Assembly: GCA_000437495.1 (NCBI GenBank)
Contig: FR897822.1
Span: forward strand, 1 to 12,611
Reading direction: 5' to 3'
DNA from: Prevotella sp. CAG:485
GTDB taxonomy: Bacteria > Bacteroidota > Bacteroidia > Bacteroidales > Muribaculaceae
DNA: 12,611 nt
The notes below the pieces were generated by a model. The model saw only the letters and a program-made list of their open reading frames with translations. It ran no database searches and was not told the origin of the DNA. This document shows, piece after piece, positions 1 to 6,441 of the stretch; the stretch's first letter is position 1, and each line of letters begins with the position of its first letter. The position numbers and the translations under genes are program-made.

Positions 1-501
1 CACGGAATTACGCCGCTGCCCCTCAATCGCTTCTTCGGAGACACCGCCTGCACAAAGAATGCATCAACCTTCTGGCCCGTAAAAAAACATACTTTTGTAG
101 GCAAACCGGTGGTTGGCATAAAAGCCATCGCTGCTGATGACACTTGGGGCAAAAACAGTCCCAAAGGATCGGATGTATCAAATCAAATAGAAGTAACGTT
201 CCTATCCGCCAACAATTATATAGAAAGCGGATATAGCAATCCGTCTTATCGCAAGGAAATGACTTGTGATATGAACAAATGGCAATCGAACTGGGGATAT
301 TCGCTCTGCAATGTGATAAATATCTGCCGCACTACACATACCGGCCATGATACACCAGAGGATCGTCTGAATTGTCAAGGTCACAGATTTGACCTGATAA
401 TAACTTTCCCCGACGAACAGATCGAAGTCAAAAACGCATTAATCGATTGCTTCGTTTTCGGTGTTCCTGCTTCACCGCGCAAAGATGGAGTAAAACCTTA
501 G
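1..501 (+). CDS. Hypothetical protein, C-terminal part (5' end outside window)
   Basis: The reading frame is open from the first base to the TAA at 499-501, so about 166 residues of a longer protein are visible. An internal GTG at 109 is probably not the real start, because the frame stays open and protein-like upstream of it. The visible part is rich in Asn, Thr, Ser and aromatic residues, has several Cys, and shows no transmembrane segment, which would suit an exported or surface protein. A GSDVSN motif followed by a beta-rich stretch (roughly visible residues 57-80) faintly recalls Bacteroidetes lipoprotein families such as DUF5034. This is a weak impression and I assign no function. The segment is visibly more AT-rich than the core genes downstream, which may mark it as accessory. 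A terminator follows 40 nt after the stop. Confidence 0.6.
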   Translation, partial: HGITPLPLNRFFGDTACTKNASTFWPVKKHTFVGKPVVGIKAIAADDTWGKNSPKGSDVSNQIEVTFLSANNYIESGYSNPSYRKEMTCDMNKWQSNWGYSLCNVINICRTTHTGHDTPEDRLNCQGHRFDLIITFPDEQIEVKNALIDCFVFGVPASPRKDGVKP

Positions 502-540
502 GCCTCGTAACAGCGAATGTTCAAACTGATATGATTCATT

Positions 541-574
541 AAGAAGCGCCGGATAAAATCTGACGCTTCTTTTT
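541..574 (+). terminator. Intrinsic terminator after the 1-501 gene
   Basis: An 8-bp perfect stem, AAGAAGCG (541-548) with CGCTTCTT (564-571), closes a 15-nt loop and runs directly into a T tract (570-574). It lies 40 nt past the stop codon of the upstream gene and before the next gene on the same strand, so it probably ends the upstream transcript. Confidence 0.75.
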
Positions 575-618
575 CTGAAGTTTTTGGTATAATGGGGTCT
601 TAAAGCCTATGGAAGTGA

Positions 619-653
619 AACGGCAAGGAAAACATTTGTTTTTGTTGGCCGTT
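619..653 (+). other. Imperfect hairpin in the non-coding stretch before the lipoprotein gene
   Basis: The gap 502-759 contains the terminator at 541-574 and then this structure. AACGGC (619-624) pairs with GCCGTT (648-653), and a second arm AAAAC (629-633) pairs with GTTTT (638-642) around the loop ATTT. A small internal mismatch and one bulge separate the two arms. No clear T tract follows on either strand, so it does not look like a simple terminator. I saw no convincing -33/-7 promoter pair in 575-759. Confidence 0.35.
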
Positions 654-759
654 AAATTTAAAAGCTCTGAGTGGACGGGGCTAAGAGAGAAGAGGCTTCG
701 GCTACGAGTGAATTTGATAACCTCAAATAATGAGAAACACAATGTCTATGCAAACGACT

Positions 760-1233
760 ATGAAAAAGAGAATCTTCTTAAGTGCATGTCTGGCGGTGCT
801 GATAAGCACGCTTTTCTGCGGCTGTAAGGTGGCAAAAGTGCCTGCTGTGACGCAGTCAGTCCCTTACCAGGTGGCTCAAAACTACTTTGTAAGAAACGAC
901 GTCAAGGGTTTGCCGCCCACGGTAATCCGCAATGAGGCTGAATTTGAAAAGAACTTCGGCATGGCAACCGTTATGGGTCCCAACGGACGCCCCACTGAAA
1001 TCAACTTCAACAAGAGCTTTGTGATATGCCTCTCGGAAGCTCCCACAAACATCAATACCGACTATTCCATAATCTCACTTTCGCAGACGGCTGCCGGACA
1101 GCTTGCGGTGCGTTATGCTGTGAAACGCGGCGAGAAGATGTCATCTACCATGCAGCCGCTAATGCTGCTCATTGTAGACAGGAAATATGACTCTCTGCCC
1201 GTGAAATTAGAGCCGGAATCCACGAACCGCTGA
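760..1233 (+). CDS. Small lipoprotein, possibly PrcB_C-like
   Basis: The predicted product is 157 residues from the ATG at 760. That start is preferred because it gives MKKR followed by a hydrophobic stretch and a lipobox-like LFCGC, with Cys22 as the likely lipidated residue. In-frame starts at 730, 745 and 751 would put extra residues before the signal peptide. The mature part has a region (about residues 80-145) with alternating beta strands, including FVICLSEAPTN and QPLMLLIVDRKY. This loosely resembles the PrcB C-terminal domain described from a Treponema protease complex. The resemblance is a pattern impression only and no protease gene lies nearby. The protein is probably anchored in an outer or inner membrane leaflet facing the periplasm. 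It appears to be a single-gene unit, isolated by terminators on both sides. The promoter was not identified. Confidence 0.8.
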   Translation: MKKRIFLSACLAVLISTLFCGCKVAKVPAVTQSVPYQVAQNYFVRNDVKGLPPTVIRNEAEFEKNFGMATVMGPNGRPTEINFNKSFVICLSEAPTNINTDYSIISLSQTAAGQLAVRYAVKRGEKMSSTMQPLMLLIVDRKYDSLPVKLEPESTNR

Positions 1234-1251
1234 CCAAGCGTTTACTAAAAT

Positions 1252-1307
1252 AAGCCTCACCAAAACAAGGAAAAGTTTCCTTACTTGGTGAGGCTTGTTT
1301 ATTTTTG
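1252..1307. terminator. Strong hairpin terminator, probably two-way, between convergent genes
   Basis: A perfect 12-bp stem, AAGCCTCACCAA (1252-1263) with TTGGTGAGGCTT (1285-1296), is topped by a second stem AAGGAAA (1267-1273) with TTTCCTT (1276-1282). On the plus strand GTTTATTTTTG follows. On the minus strand the stem is followed by ATTTTAG, a poorer T tract. It lies 18 nt after the lipoprotein stop and about 65 nt after the minus-strand DUF4270 stop, so it can serve both genes, more strongly in the plus direction. Confidence 0.85.
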
Positions 1308-1312
1308 AGCTT

Positions 1313-1363
1313 CCCGGCTACAATAGCTAAAACAGCTAAAATAGCTACTCAGCTACCCGGCTA
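1313..1363. repeat. Short tandem (A/G)GCTA array, 8-9 bp period
   Basis: Six copies of (A/G)GCTA begin at 1316, 1325, 1334, 1343, 1351 and 1359, with spacings of 9, 9, 9, 8 and 8. The longer unit CCCGGCTA occurs at both ends (1313-1320 and 1356-1363), framing an A-rich middle. The last copy includes the TAG stop codon of the minus-strand DUF4270 gene, so the array forms the start of that gene's 3' untranslated region. Confidence 0.7.
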
Positions 1364-2752
1364 TTTCTTTGTGCCGAAAGTAAACTTCAGCTGAGCCTTG
1401 GAGAAGTCGAGCTCGCCGAGCGTCGGCTGATAAATGTAAGGCGTGCAGCTGGTTACGTAGGTGTTTTTGTTGTAGGCGTTATACTCGGTTTCCAGGTATA
1501 CGGGTATCAGCACAAAGTCCATATCCTCATCCTTCACCTTTCCGCCCTCAGCCAGCAAATCAACAATATACTGGCGCATCGACGAGAACGTGTATTTGCC
1601 CGTTGAGGAGCTGTAGGAGCCGTAGAAACTCTTCTTAGCCTCGTTCGGTATCTCGTTGTTGGCAAAGAACGATTCCATGTCGCAGCGGCGTACGAGCAGC
1701 AGGTTGGGAGCCGGCTTCAGCCCGTAGTCATTGGCAATGGAATGAGCCGGAATAGAGAGAACAAGATTATTGACCACGGCCATATCGAAGTCAGTGCCGT
1801 AATATTTGTCAATCAGCTCCTGAGCAGGAATACGCACGGAAGCTAAATATCCGCACGGCGACATCACAACCACTTTGCCGTTATTGACCATATTGACAAT
1901 AGGCTCGGCAATGCTCATGCGCAGGTTGTTGGAGCTTAACACCTCGGGAGCAGTGGAGAAAAGGGTTACCGAATCGCGATGCGAACGCGTTACCCATTGA
2001 GCGCTGTCGTTGATAATCTCCATGGAGCGTTTGGCGCGCTGATAATACACCGACATCTCAGCCACAGTGATATTCACCATACAGCCCTTGCCGAAAGTAT
2101 TTTCAATATAGAGACCGGGGAAGTACTGGTTGAAGGTGGAAGGCCATTGGAATACCGACGCGTCGGTGCGATACTGCTGCACGAACTTGCGGCCCATGGA
2201 CACGGGCAAATCCACCCTTATGGTGGTGAATCCGGCCACATTCTTGGCAGAGTCCTGACCTAACACCGAAGCAGTGTAATTCTTCACTCCGATGGGCGAC
2301 GAAGGGTTATAATAGCCTGTGGGGTCGAACGAGCTTTTGATATTTGCAGGCAACTGGCGGTCGAGCTGGAACACTTTCAGCTGACAGGGAGCCAGCGAGT
2401 CGCCCGTAAGAGCGCCTTTGCGGAAGCTGAGCTTGAGCCCCATGCCCGAAATGGAGTCGAGGATAATGCTGTCGGGCATACTCAGCGACGTGGCAGCCAT
2501 GAGCTGCGTCACTATCGAAGAGTTATAGCTGCCAACCCCTTTCATGTCTACTGCGCCAAGCAGCAGTGTGGCCGAGCGGGAGTCGAAGTCTTTCTGGTGA
2601 AATGACTTTCCGGTGATTACAAAGCTTGAATCTACATTGATTTGGACGTTGGGGTCCACCAACGACGGGCCTATGTTGGAGCTGTCTTCACATGCCGCCA
2701 AAGCCAACAGGCCGCTTACGGCTGCCAACGCCAAAAGGAATTTCAATTTCAT
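1361..2752 (-). CDS. DUF4270-family lipoprotein
   Basis: The product is 463 residues. It begins MKLKFLLALAAV with a hydrophobic core ending in the lipobox LAAC, making Cys21 the lipid-modified residue. The acidic CEDSS just after it resembles the export signal that sends Bacteroidetes lipoproteins to the cell surface, so surface display is plausible. The body is rich in Ser, Thr and beta-strand patterns with no catalytic motif that I recognise. Length, the N-terminal SNIGPSLVDP-type sequence and gene context fit the DUF4270 family, whose function is unknown. The start is the only one that gives a proper signal peptide. It lies 45 nt downstream of the GT5-like gene on the same strand with no promoter visible in the gap, so the two are probably co-transcribed. 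I recall this pairing next to panC in other Bacteroidetes but cannot confirm it here. Confidence 0.85.
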   Translation of the reverse strand: MKLKFLLALAAVSGLLALAACEDSSNIGPSLVDPNVQINVDSSFVITGKSFHQKDFDSRSATLLLGAVDMKGVGSYNSSIVTQLMAATSLSMPDSIILDSISGMGLKLSFRKGALTGDSLAPCQLKVFQLDRQLPANIKSSFDPTGYYNPSSPIGVKNYTASVLGQDSAKNVAGFTTIRVDLPVSMGRKFVQQYRTDASVFQWPSTFNQYFPGLYIENTFGKGCMVNITVAEMSVYYQRAKRSMEIINDSAQWVTRSHRDSVTLFSTAPEVLSSNNLRMSIAEPIVNMVNNGKVVVMSPCGYLASVRIPAQELIDKYYGTDFDMAVVNNLVLSIPAHSIANDYGLKPAPNLLLVRRCDMESFFANNEIPNEAKKSFYGSYSSSTGKYTFSSMRQYIVDLLAEGGKVKDEDMDFVLIPVYLETEYNAYNKNTYVTSCTPYIYQPTLGELDFSKAQLKFTFGTKK

Positions 2753-2797
2753 TTGTCAGCTTATTTCTTGAGCTTGATTGTGGTAAGATATGTGGTA

Positions 2798-3622
2798 TTA
2801 TTTTTCCTTCAGCGAGGCATAAAATTTGCTGAAGGCCTCGGTGTCATATTTCTGGCCGTCCTGAGCGGGCTGCATTATCAGCAACGGCTTGTTGAGCTCT
2901 TGGGCAAACTCCAGCAGCTCGGCGGGAGCGTCGGCCGGCAGCGTAATAGCGTCGGCATTGCGCATAGCTAACTTATGCAGAGCCTCGGGCTTACCGGGAT
3001 TCTCGATGATGTCCTTCAGCTCGTCGTCGGAGTAACCCTCTTCGCGCAGTTTGCTCACCATGGCTTCGTCGAGAGTGTCGGGGTCCTGACCCGGAAGCAT
3101 GGTGTAGATAATCGTGGGACGCTTCACACCCGGCTCGGCGTTGTACATGCTGCGCAAGCCCAAAGTGCAGAGCGCTGTCATCCAGCCCAGACAATGAACG
3201 GTATCGGCATCCCAGCGCAGTTTCTTCACCGTCTCCATGGTGCCGTGGTTGAAGAAGATTGTGCGCTCGTCGTTATCAGCGCGGTTTGTGCCAAGCACGT
3301 CAGCGTCAGAATCTAGGCGCTGAAAGTAATCGTCGTTATCCACAAAATACACCTGAATACGCGACGGGTGCATGGACGCCACCTTGATAATGAGCGGATG
3401 GTCGGTATCGTCGATAGAGATATTGATGCCGCTGAGCCTTATCACCTCGTGCAATTGATTTCTGCGCTCGTTGATGGAGCCGAACCGGGGCATGAAGATG
3501 CGCACCTCGTGGCCCTCTGCCTGACTCATGACGGGCAGGTCGCGCCCCAGGCTTGAATTGGCGGAATCGGGCAAATAGGGGGTTATTGCCTCAGTGATAT
3601 ACAGTATTCGCGGTTTTGCCAT
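2798..3622 (-). CDS. GT5 (glycogen/starch synthase) N-terminal domain protein, no catalytic C-terminal half
   Basis: The product is 274 residues, whereas complete GT5 glycogen synthases have about 480-550. It matches only the N-terminal Rossmann domain. MAKPRILYITEAITPYLPDS corresponds to the first strand and loop, YFVDNDDYFQR (about 92-102) to the family's YF(I/V)DN block, and ERTIFFNHG (119-127) plus VHCLGWMTAL (142-151) to the family's FF and HCHDWQTAL blocks. The ADP-glucose-binding KxGGLxDV loop expected after the first strand is absent; SANSSLGRDLP occupies that place. The second Rossmann domain, which carries the nucleotide-sugar site, is missing and the sequence after the stop does not restore it. 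True glycogen synthase activity is therefore doubtful and the role is unknown. Automated annotation would probably call it 'glycogen synthase'. It is first in a two-gene unit with the DUF4270 gene, divergent from panC. Confidence 0.85.
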   Translation of the reverse strand: MAKPRILYITEAITPYLPDSANSSLGRDLPVMSQAEGHEVRIFMPRFGSINERRNQLHEVIRLSGINISIDDTDHPLIIKVASMHPSRIQVYFVDNDDYFQRLDSDADVLGTNRADNDERTIFFNHGTMETVKKLRWDADTVHCLGWMTALCTLGLRSMYNAEPGVKRPTIIYTMLPGQDPDTLDEAMVSKLREEGYSDDELKDIIENPGKPEALHKLAMRNADAITLPADAPAELLEFAQELNKPLLIMQPAQDGQKYDTEAFSKFYASLKEK

Positions 3623-3675
3623 ATCTAATCTCTTTTAAGGAAGGGGCGCCGTTAACAGCCCTCCCTGAATTTGTG

Positions 3676-3707
3676 CAAAGTTACAAAAAAATATTGGATT
3701 ACGCAAC
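3676..3707 (-). promoter_or_regulatory. Bacteroidetes-type promoter for the GT5-like/DUF4270 unit
   Basis: Read on the minus strand, the -7 box is TAACTTTG (3683-3676), an exact match to TAnnTTTG. A -33 box GTTG (3707-3704; consensus TTTG) lies 20 nt upstream of it. Transcription would start near 3670, giving a leader of roughly 45-50 nt before the ATG at 3622. Confidence 0.75.
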
Positions 3708-3753
3708 AGCGCCGACTTTTCACTCATTAATTAAATCATTATACAAGTGCAAA

Positions 3754-3785
3754 TTTGCATACCTGCAATAACCTTATTAACTTTG
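3754..3785 (+). promoter_or_regulatory. Bacteroidetes-type promoter for panC-panD-ffh-folD
   Basis: The -33 box TTTG (3754-3757), a 20-nt spacer and the -7 box TAACTTTG (3778-3785) match the Bacteroidetes vegetative sigma consensus at every defined base. Transcription should begin near 3790, about 30 nt before the ATG at 3822. This excludes the upstream in-frame start at 3747, which would lie inside the promoter. Confidence 0.85.
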
Positions 3786-3821
3786 CAGCCTGAAACTGCA
3801 AGACATAATTTTTGCAAGACG

Positions 3822-4688
3822 ATGAAGATACTCCGTACGCGCCGCGAGCTCGAGCAATTTTGTAACGCCGAGCGAGAGAATGGTCGGCGCATTGGGCTTG
3901 TGCCCACAATGGGAGCGCTGCACCGCGGTCATTTATCGCTGGTGAAGCGGGCTATTGATGCCGGGGACTCGGTGGTGGCAAGTGTGTTTGTTAATCCCAC
4001 CCAGTTCAATAACTCCAACGATCTGGCAACGTATCCGCGTTGCGAAGCCGATGATTTTGCTCTGCTGGAAGGAGCGGGCGTAAGCGCCGTTTTCGCTCCC
4101 TCGGTAGAGGAGATGTACCCCGACGGTCAGCAACGCGACCACGATTTCGACCTCGGCGAGGTGGCTGAGGTGATGGAAGGCAAATATCGTCCCGGTCATT
4201 TTCAGGGCGTGGCGCAGGTGGTCAGCCGCCTGATGCACCTGGCTGAACCGTGCAGAGCATATTTCGGCCAGAAAGATTATCAGCAGATAGCAGTGCTTCG
4301 CCGCATGAAGAAGACGGAAGGCATTGCCGATGTTGACATAGTGGCCTGTCCCATCTGCCGTGCCGACGACGGTCTGGCTCTCTCGAGCCGCAACCGACTC
4401 CTCTCGCCGCAGCAGAGGCTGACGGCTCCCGGCATTTACAGAATCCTCAGCCAAAGCGTGGAGTTCTCGCGCAACCACTCGGTGGAAGAGACTCGCCAAT
4501 ACGTTATCGAGGAAGTAAACAAACTGCCGGAATGTGAGGTGGAATATTTTGAGATTGCCGACGCCGACACGCTGCAGAGCATTGCCGACTGGACCGATGC
4601 CGAAGCCGTAATAGGCTGCATCACAGTATATTGCGGCAAGATTCGCCTCATCGACAATATATTTTACAGACCATTGCCCAAGGTATAA
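3822..4688 (+). CDS. panC: Pantothenate synthetase (pantoate-beta-alanine ligase)
   Basis: PanC joins pantoate and beta-alanine, using ATP through a pantoyl-adenylate, to make pantothenate in the cytosol. The 288-residue product has the family length and motifs: LVPTMGALHRGHLSL (26-40) with the HxxH pair His34/His37 of the nucleotidyltransferase site, SVFVNPTQF (54-62), KYRPGHFQGV (121-130), FGQKDYQQ (148-155) and LALSSRNRLLS (185-195, the KMSKS-like loop). The start at 3822 is chosen because it gives the usual short MKILRTRREL beginning and lies just past the promoter. The frame is open up to 3747, but those extra residues are encoded by promoter DNA. panD follows after 3 nt. Confidence 0.97.
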   Translation: MKILRTRRELEQFCNAERENGRRIGLVPTMGALHRGHLSLVKRAIDAGDSVVASVFVNPTQFNNSNDLATYPRCEADDFALLEGAGVSAVFAPSVEEMYPDGQQRDHDFDLGEVAEVMEGKYRPGHFQGVAQVVSRLMHLAEPCRAYFGQKDYQQIAVLRRMKKTEGIADVDIVACPICRADDGLALSSRNRLLSPQQRLTAPGIYRILSQSVEFSRNHSVEETRQYVIEEVNKLPECEVEYFEIADADTLQSIADWTDAEAVIGCITVYCGKIRLIDNIFYRPLPKV

Positions 4689-4691
4689 GTT

Positions 4692-5048
4692 ATGCTTATA
4701 GAAATGCTTACTGCCAAGATTCACCGTGTACACGTCACGGAAGCGAATCTGAACTATGTGGGCAGCATTACCATCGACTCCGAGCTGCTTGACGCCGCCG
4801 GCATCATAGCCGGGCAGAAAGTGGCCATAGTAAACAACAACAACGGGGAGCGTTTTGAGACGTACGTCATTGCCGGACAGCCCGGCAGCGGCGTTATCTG
4901 CCTCAACGGCGCGGCAGCAAGGCGTGCCCAACCCGGCGACATCATCATAATAATAGCGTATGCGCTGATGACGCCCGAGGAGGCCCGCAGCCACAAGCCA
5001 CGCATCATCTTCCCCGACACGGCCACCAACAGGCTGCTCAACACTTAA
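4692..5048 (+). CDS. panD: Aspartate 1-decarboxylase precursor
   Basis: PanD decarboxylates L-aspartate to beta-alanine, the second substrate of PanC, so the adjacent genes supply consecutive needs of one pathway. The 118-residue proenzyme cleaves itself between Gly24 and Ser25 to create the pyruvoyl cofactor. The sequence YVGSIT places these residues exactly at 24 and 25. Lys9, Arg54, Thr57 and Tyr58, known as active-site or processing residues in the family, are in place (RFETYV, 54-59). The length is normal for bacterial PanD. The gene starts 3 nt after the panC stop, so translation is probably coupled. Confidence 0.97.
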   Translation: MLIEMLTAKIHRVHVTEANLNYVGSITIDSELLDAAGIIAGQKVAIVNNNNGERFETYVIAGQPGSGVICLNGAAARRAQPGDIIIIIAYALMTPEEARSHKPRIIFPDTATNRLLNT

Positions 5049-5073
5049 CCAACACACTTCTTTCTTTTCAAGT

Positions 5074-6420
5074 ATGTTTGAAAATCTTCAGGAGCGGCTC
5101 GAACGCTCATTCAAAATATTAAAAGGCCAGGGACGAATCTCCGAAATCAACGTATCGGAAACCCTGAAAGACGTGCGCCGGGCTCTGCTCGACGCCGACG
5201 TCAATTATAAGGTGGCCAAACAGTTCACCGACACGGTGAAGGCCAAGGCCATGGGTCAGAACGTCATCAACGCCCTCAAGCCGCAGGAGCTTATGCTGAG
5301 CATTGTGCGCCGCGAGCTGATAGACCTGATGGGCGGAGAGAAAGCCCCCTTCAACATCAAGGGTCAGCCTGCCGTAGTGCTCATGTCGGGTCTGCAGGGT
5401 TCGGGCAAGACAACCTTCTCGGGCAAACTGGCCCTGAAGATGAAAACCACGCAACACCGCAAGCCGCTGTTGGTGGCCTGCGACATTTACCGTCCGGCCG
5501 CTATTGACCAGCTCAAGGTGTTGGGCGAGCAAATCGGAGTGCCGGTATACAGTGAGCCGGAATGCAAAGACGCCGTGGCCATTGCGCAGCGTGGTATTGA
5601 GTATGCGCGCGACAATCGTCTCGACCTGGTAATCATCGACACCGCCGGCCGTCTGGCCGTTGACGAGGAGATGATGGCCGAGATTGAGGCTATCAAGAAG
5701 GGCATCAACCCGCAGGAAACGCTCTTTGTGGTCGACGCCATGACGGGCCAGGATGCCGTGAACACAGCTCGTGAGTTCAACGAGCGTCTGGACTTCGACG
5801 GCGTGGTGCTGACAAAGCTCGACGGCGACACCCGCGGCGGCGCCGCTCTCTCCATCCGCACTGTTGTGCATAAGCCTATAAAGTTCATCGGCTCGGGCGA
5901 GAAACTCGAAGACATTGAAGACTTCAACCCCGAAGGTATGGCCAGCCGCATCATGGGTCAGGGCGACATCTGGACTCTGGCTCAGAAAGCGCAGGACATT
6001 ATTGACCAGGATGAGGCCGAACGCATCAACGAGCGCATTAAACGCAACAAGTTCGATTTTGACGATTTTCTGCAGCTGATACAGAAAATCAAGAAAATGG
6101 GTAACCTGAAGAATCTGGCGTCGATGATACCGGGCGTTGGCAAAGCCATCAAAGATGTAGACATCGACGACAATGCCTTCAAGAGCATAGAAGCCATCAT
6201 CGGCTCCATGACGCCCTACGAGCGAGCCAATCCGCAGGCCATCAACGCCAGCCGCCGCAAGCGCATAGCCGCCGGTTCGGGCACAACGCTGATGGAGGTG
6301 AACCGTCTGCTGACCCAGTTTGAGCAGAGCCGCAAGATGATGCGCATGGCCACACAGATGAAGAATCCTGCGGGCATGATGCGCCAGATGCGTCAGGCCC
6401 GCAAGAACCATCACCGTTAA
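5074..6420 (+). CDS. ffh: Signal recognition particle protein Ffh (SRP54 homologue)
   Basis: Ffh binds signal sequences of membrane proteins on the ribosome, together with SRP RNA, and docks with FtsY in a GTP-dependent cycle. The 448 residues show an N domain (about 1-90), a GTPase domain with G1 GLQGSGKTT (106-114), DIYRPAAIDQL (137-147), G3 DTAGR (189-193) and G4 TKLDGD (247-252), and a methionine-rich M domain. The RNA-binding SRRKRIAAGSG is at 393-403 and Met clusters run to the C-terminus. All key motifs are intact. The start follows panD by 25 nt with no promoter or terminator visible in the gap, so it is probably expressed from the panC promoter. The SRP RNA gene is not in this window. 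Confidence 0.97.
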   Translation: MFENLQERLERSFKILKGQGRISEINVSETLKDVRRALLDADVNYKVAKQFTDTVKAKAMGQNVINALKPQELMLSIVRRELIDLMGGEKAPFNIKGQPAVVLMSGLQGSGKTTFSGKLALKMKTTQHRKPLLVACDIYRPAAIDQLKVLGEQIGVPVYSEPECKDAVAIAQRGIEYARDNRLDLVIIDTAGRLAVDEEMMAEIEAIKKGINPQETLFVVDAMTGQDAVNTAREFNERLDFDGVVLTKLDGDTRGGAALSIRTVVHKPIKFIGSGEKLEDIEDFNPEGMASRIMGQGDIWTLAQKAQDIIDQDEAERINERIKRNKFDFDDFLQLIQKIKKMGNLKNLASMIPGVGKAIKDVDIDDNAFKSIEAIIGSMTPYERANPQAINASRRKRIAAGSGTTLMEVNRLLTQFEQSRKMMRMATQMKNPAGMMRQMRQARKNHHR

Positions 6421-6441
6421 CCCGTAACCCTTTTCAATACT

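Noticed and set aside
653..716. Possible -7 boxes TAAATTTA (653-660) and TGAATTTG (709-716) for the lipoprotein gene
   Set aside because: Each differs from TAnnTTTG at one position and neither has a TTTG at 19-21 nt upstream, so I do not call a promoter.
609..827. Small plus-strand frame of 72 codons overlapping the lipoprotein start
   Set aside because: It overlaps the signal peptide of the better-supported lipoprotein in another frame and has no recognisable signal or domain. The same DNA forms the hairpin at 619-653.
1310..1319. 10-bp CTTCCCGGCT shared as an inverted copy with 10522-10531
   Set aside because: Many 10-bp matches are expected by chance in a 12.6-kb window, and no longer similarity surrounds them.
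3933..5057. 374-codon open frame on the minus strand, opposite panC and panD
   Set aside because: It spans two well-supported genes on the other strand and the gap between them, and its translation looks like composition noise.
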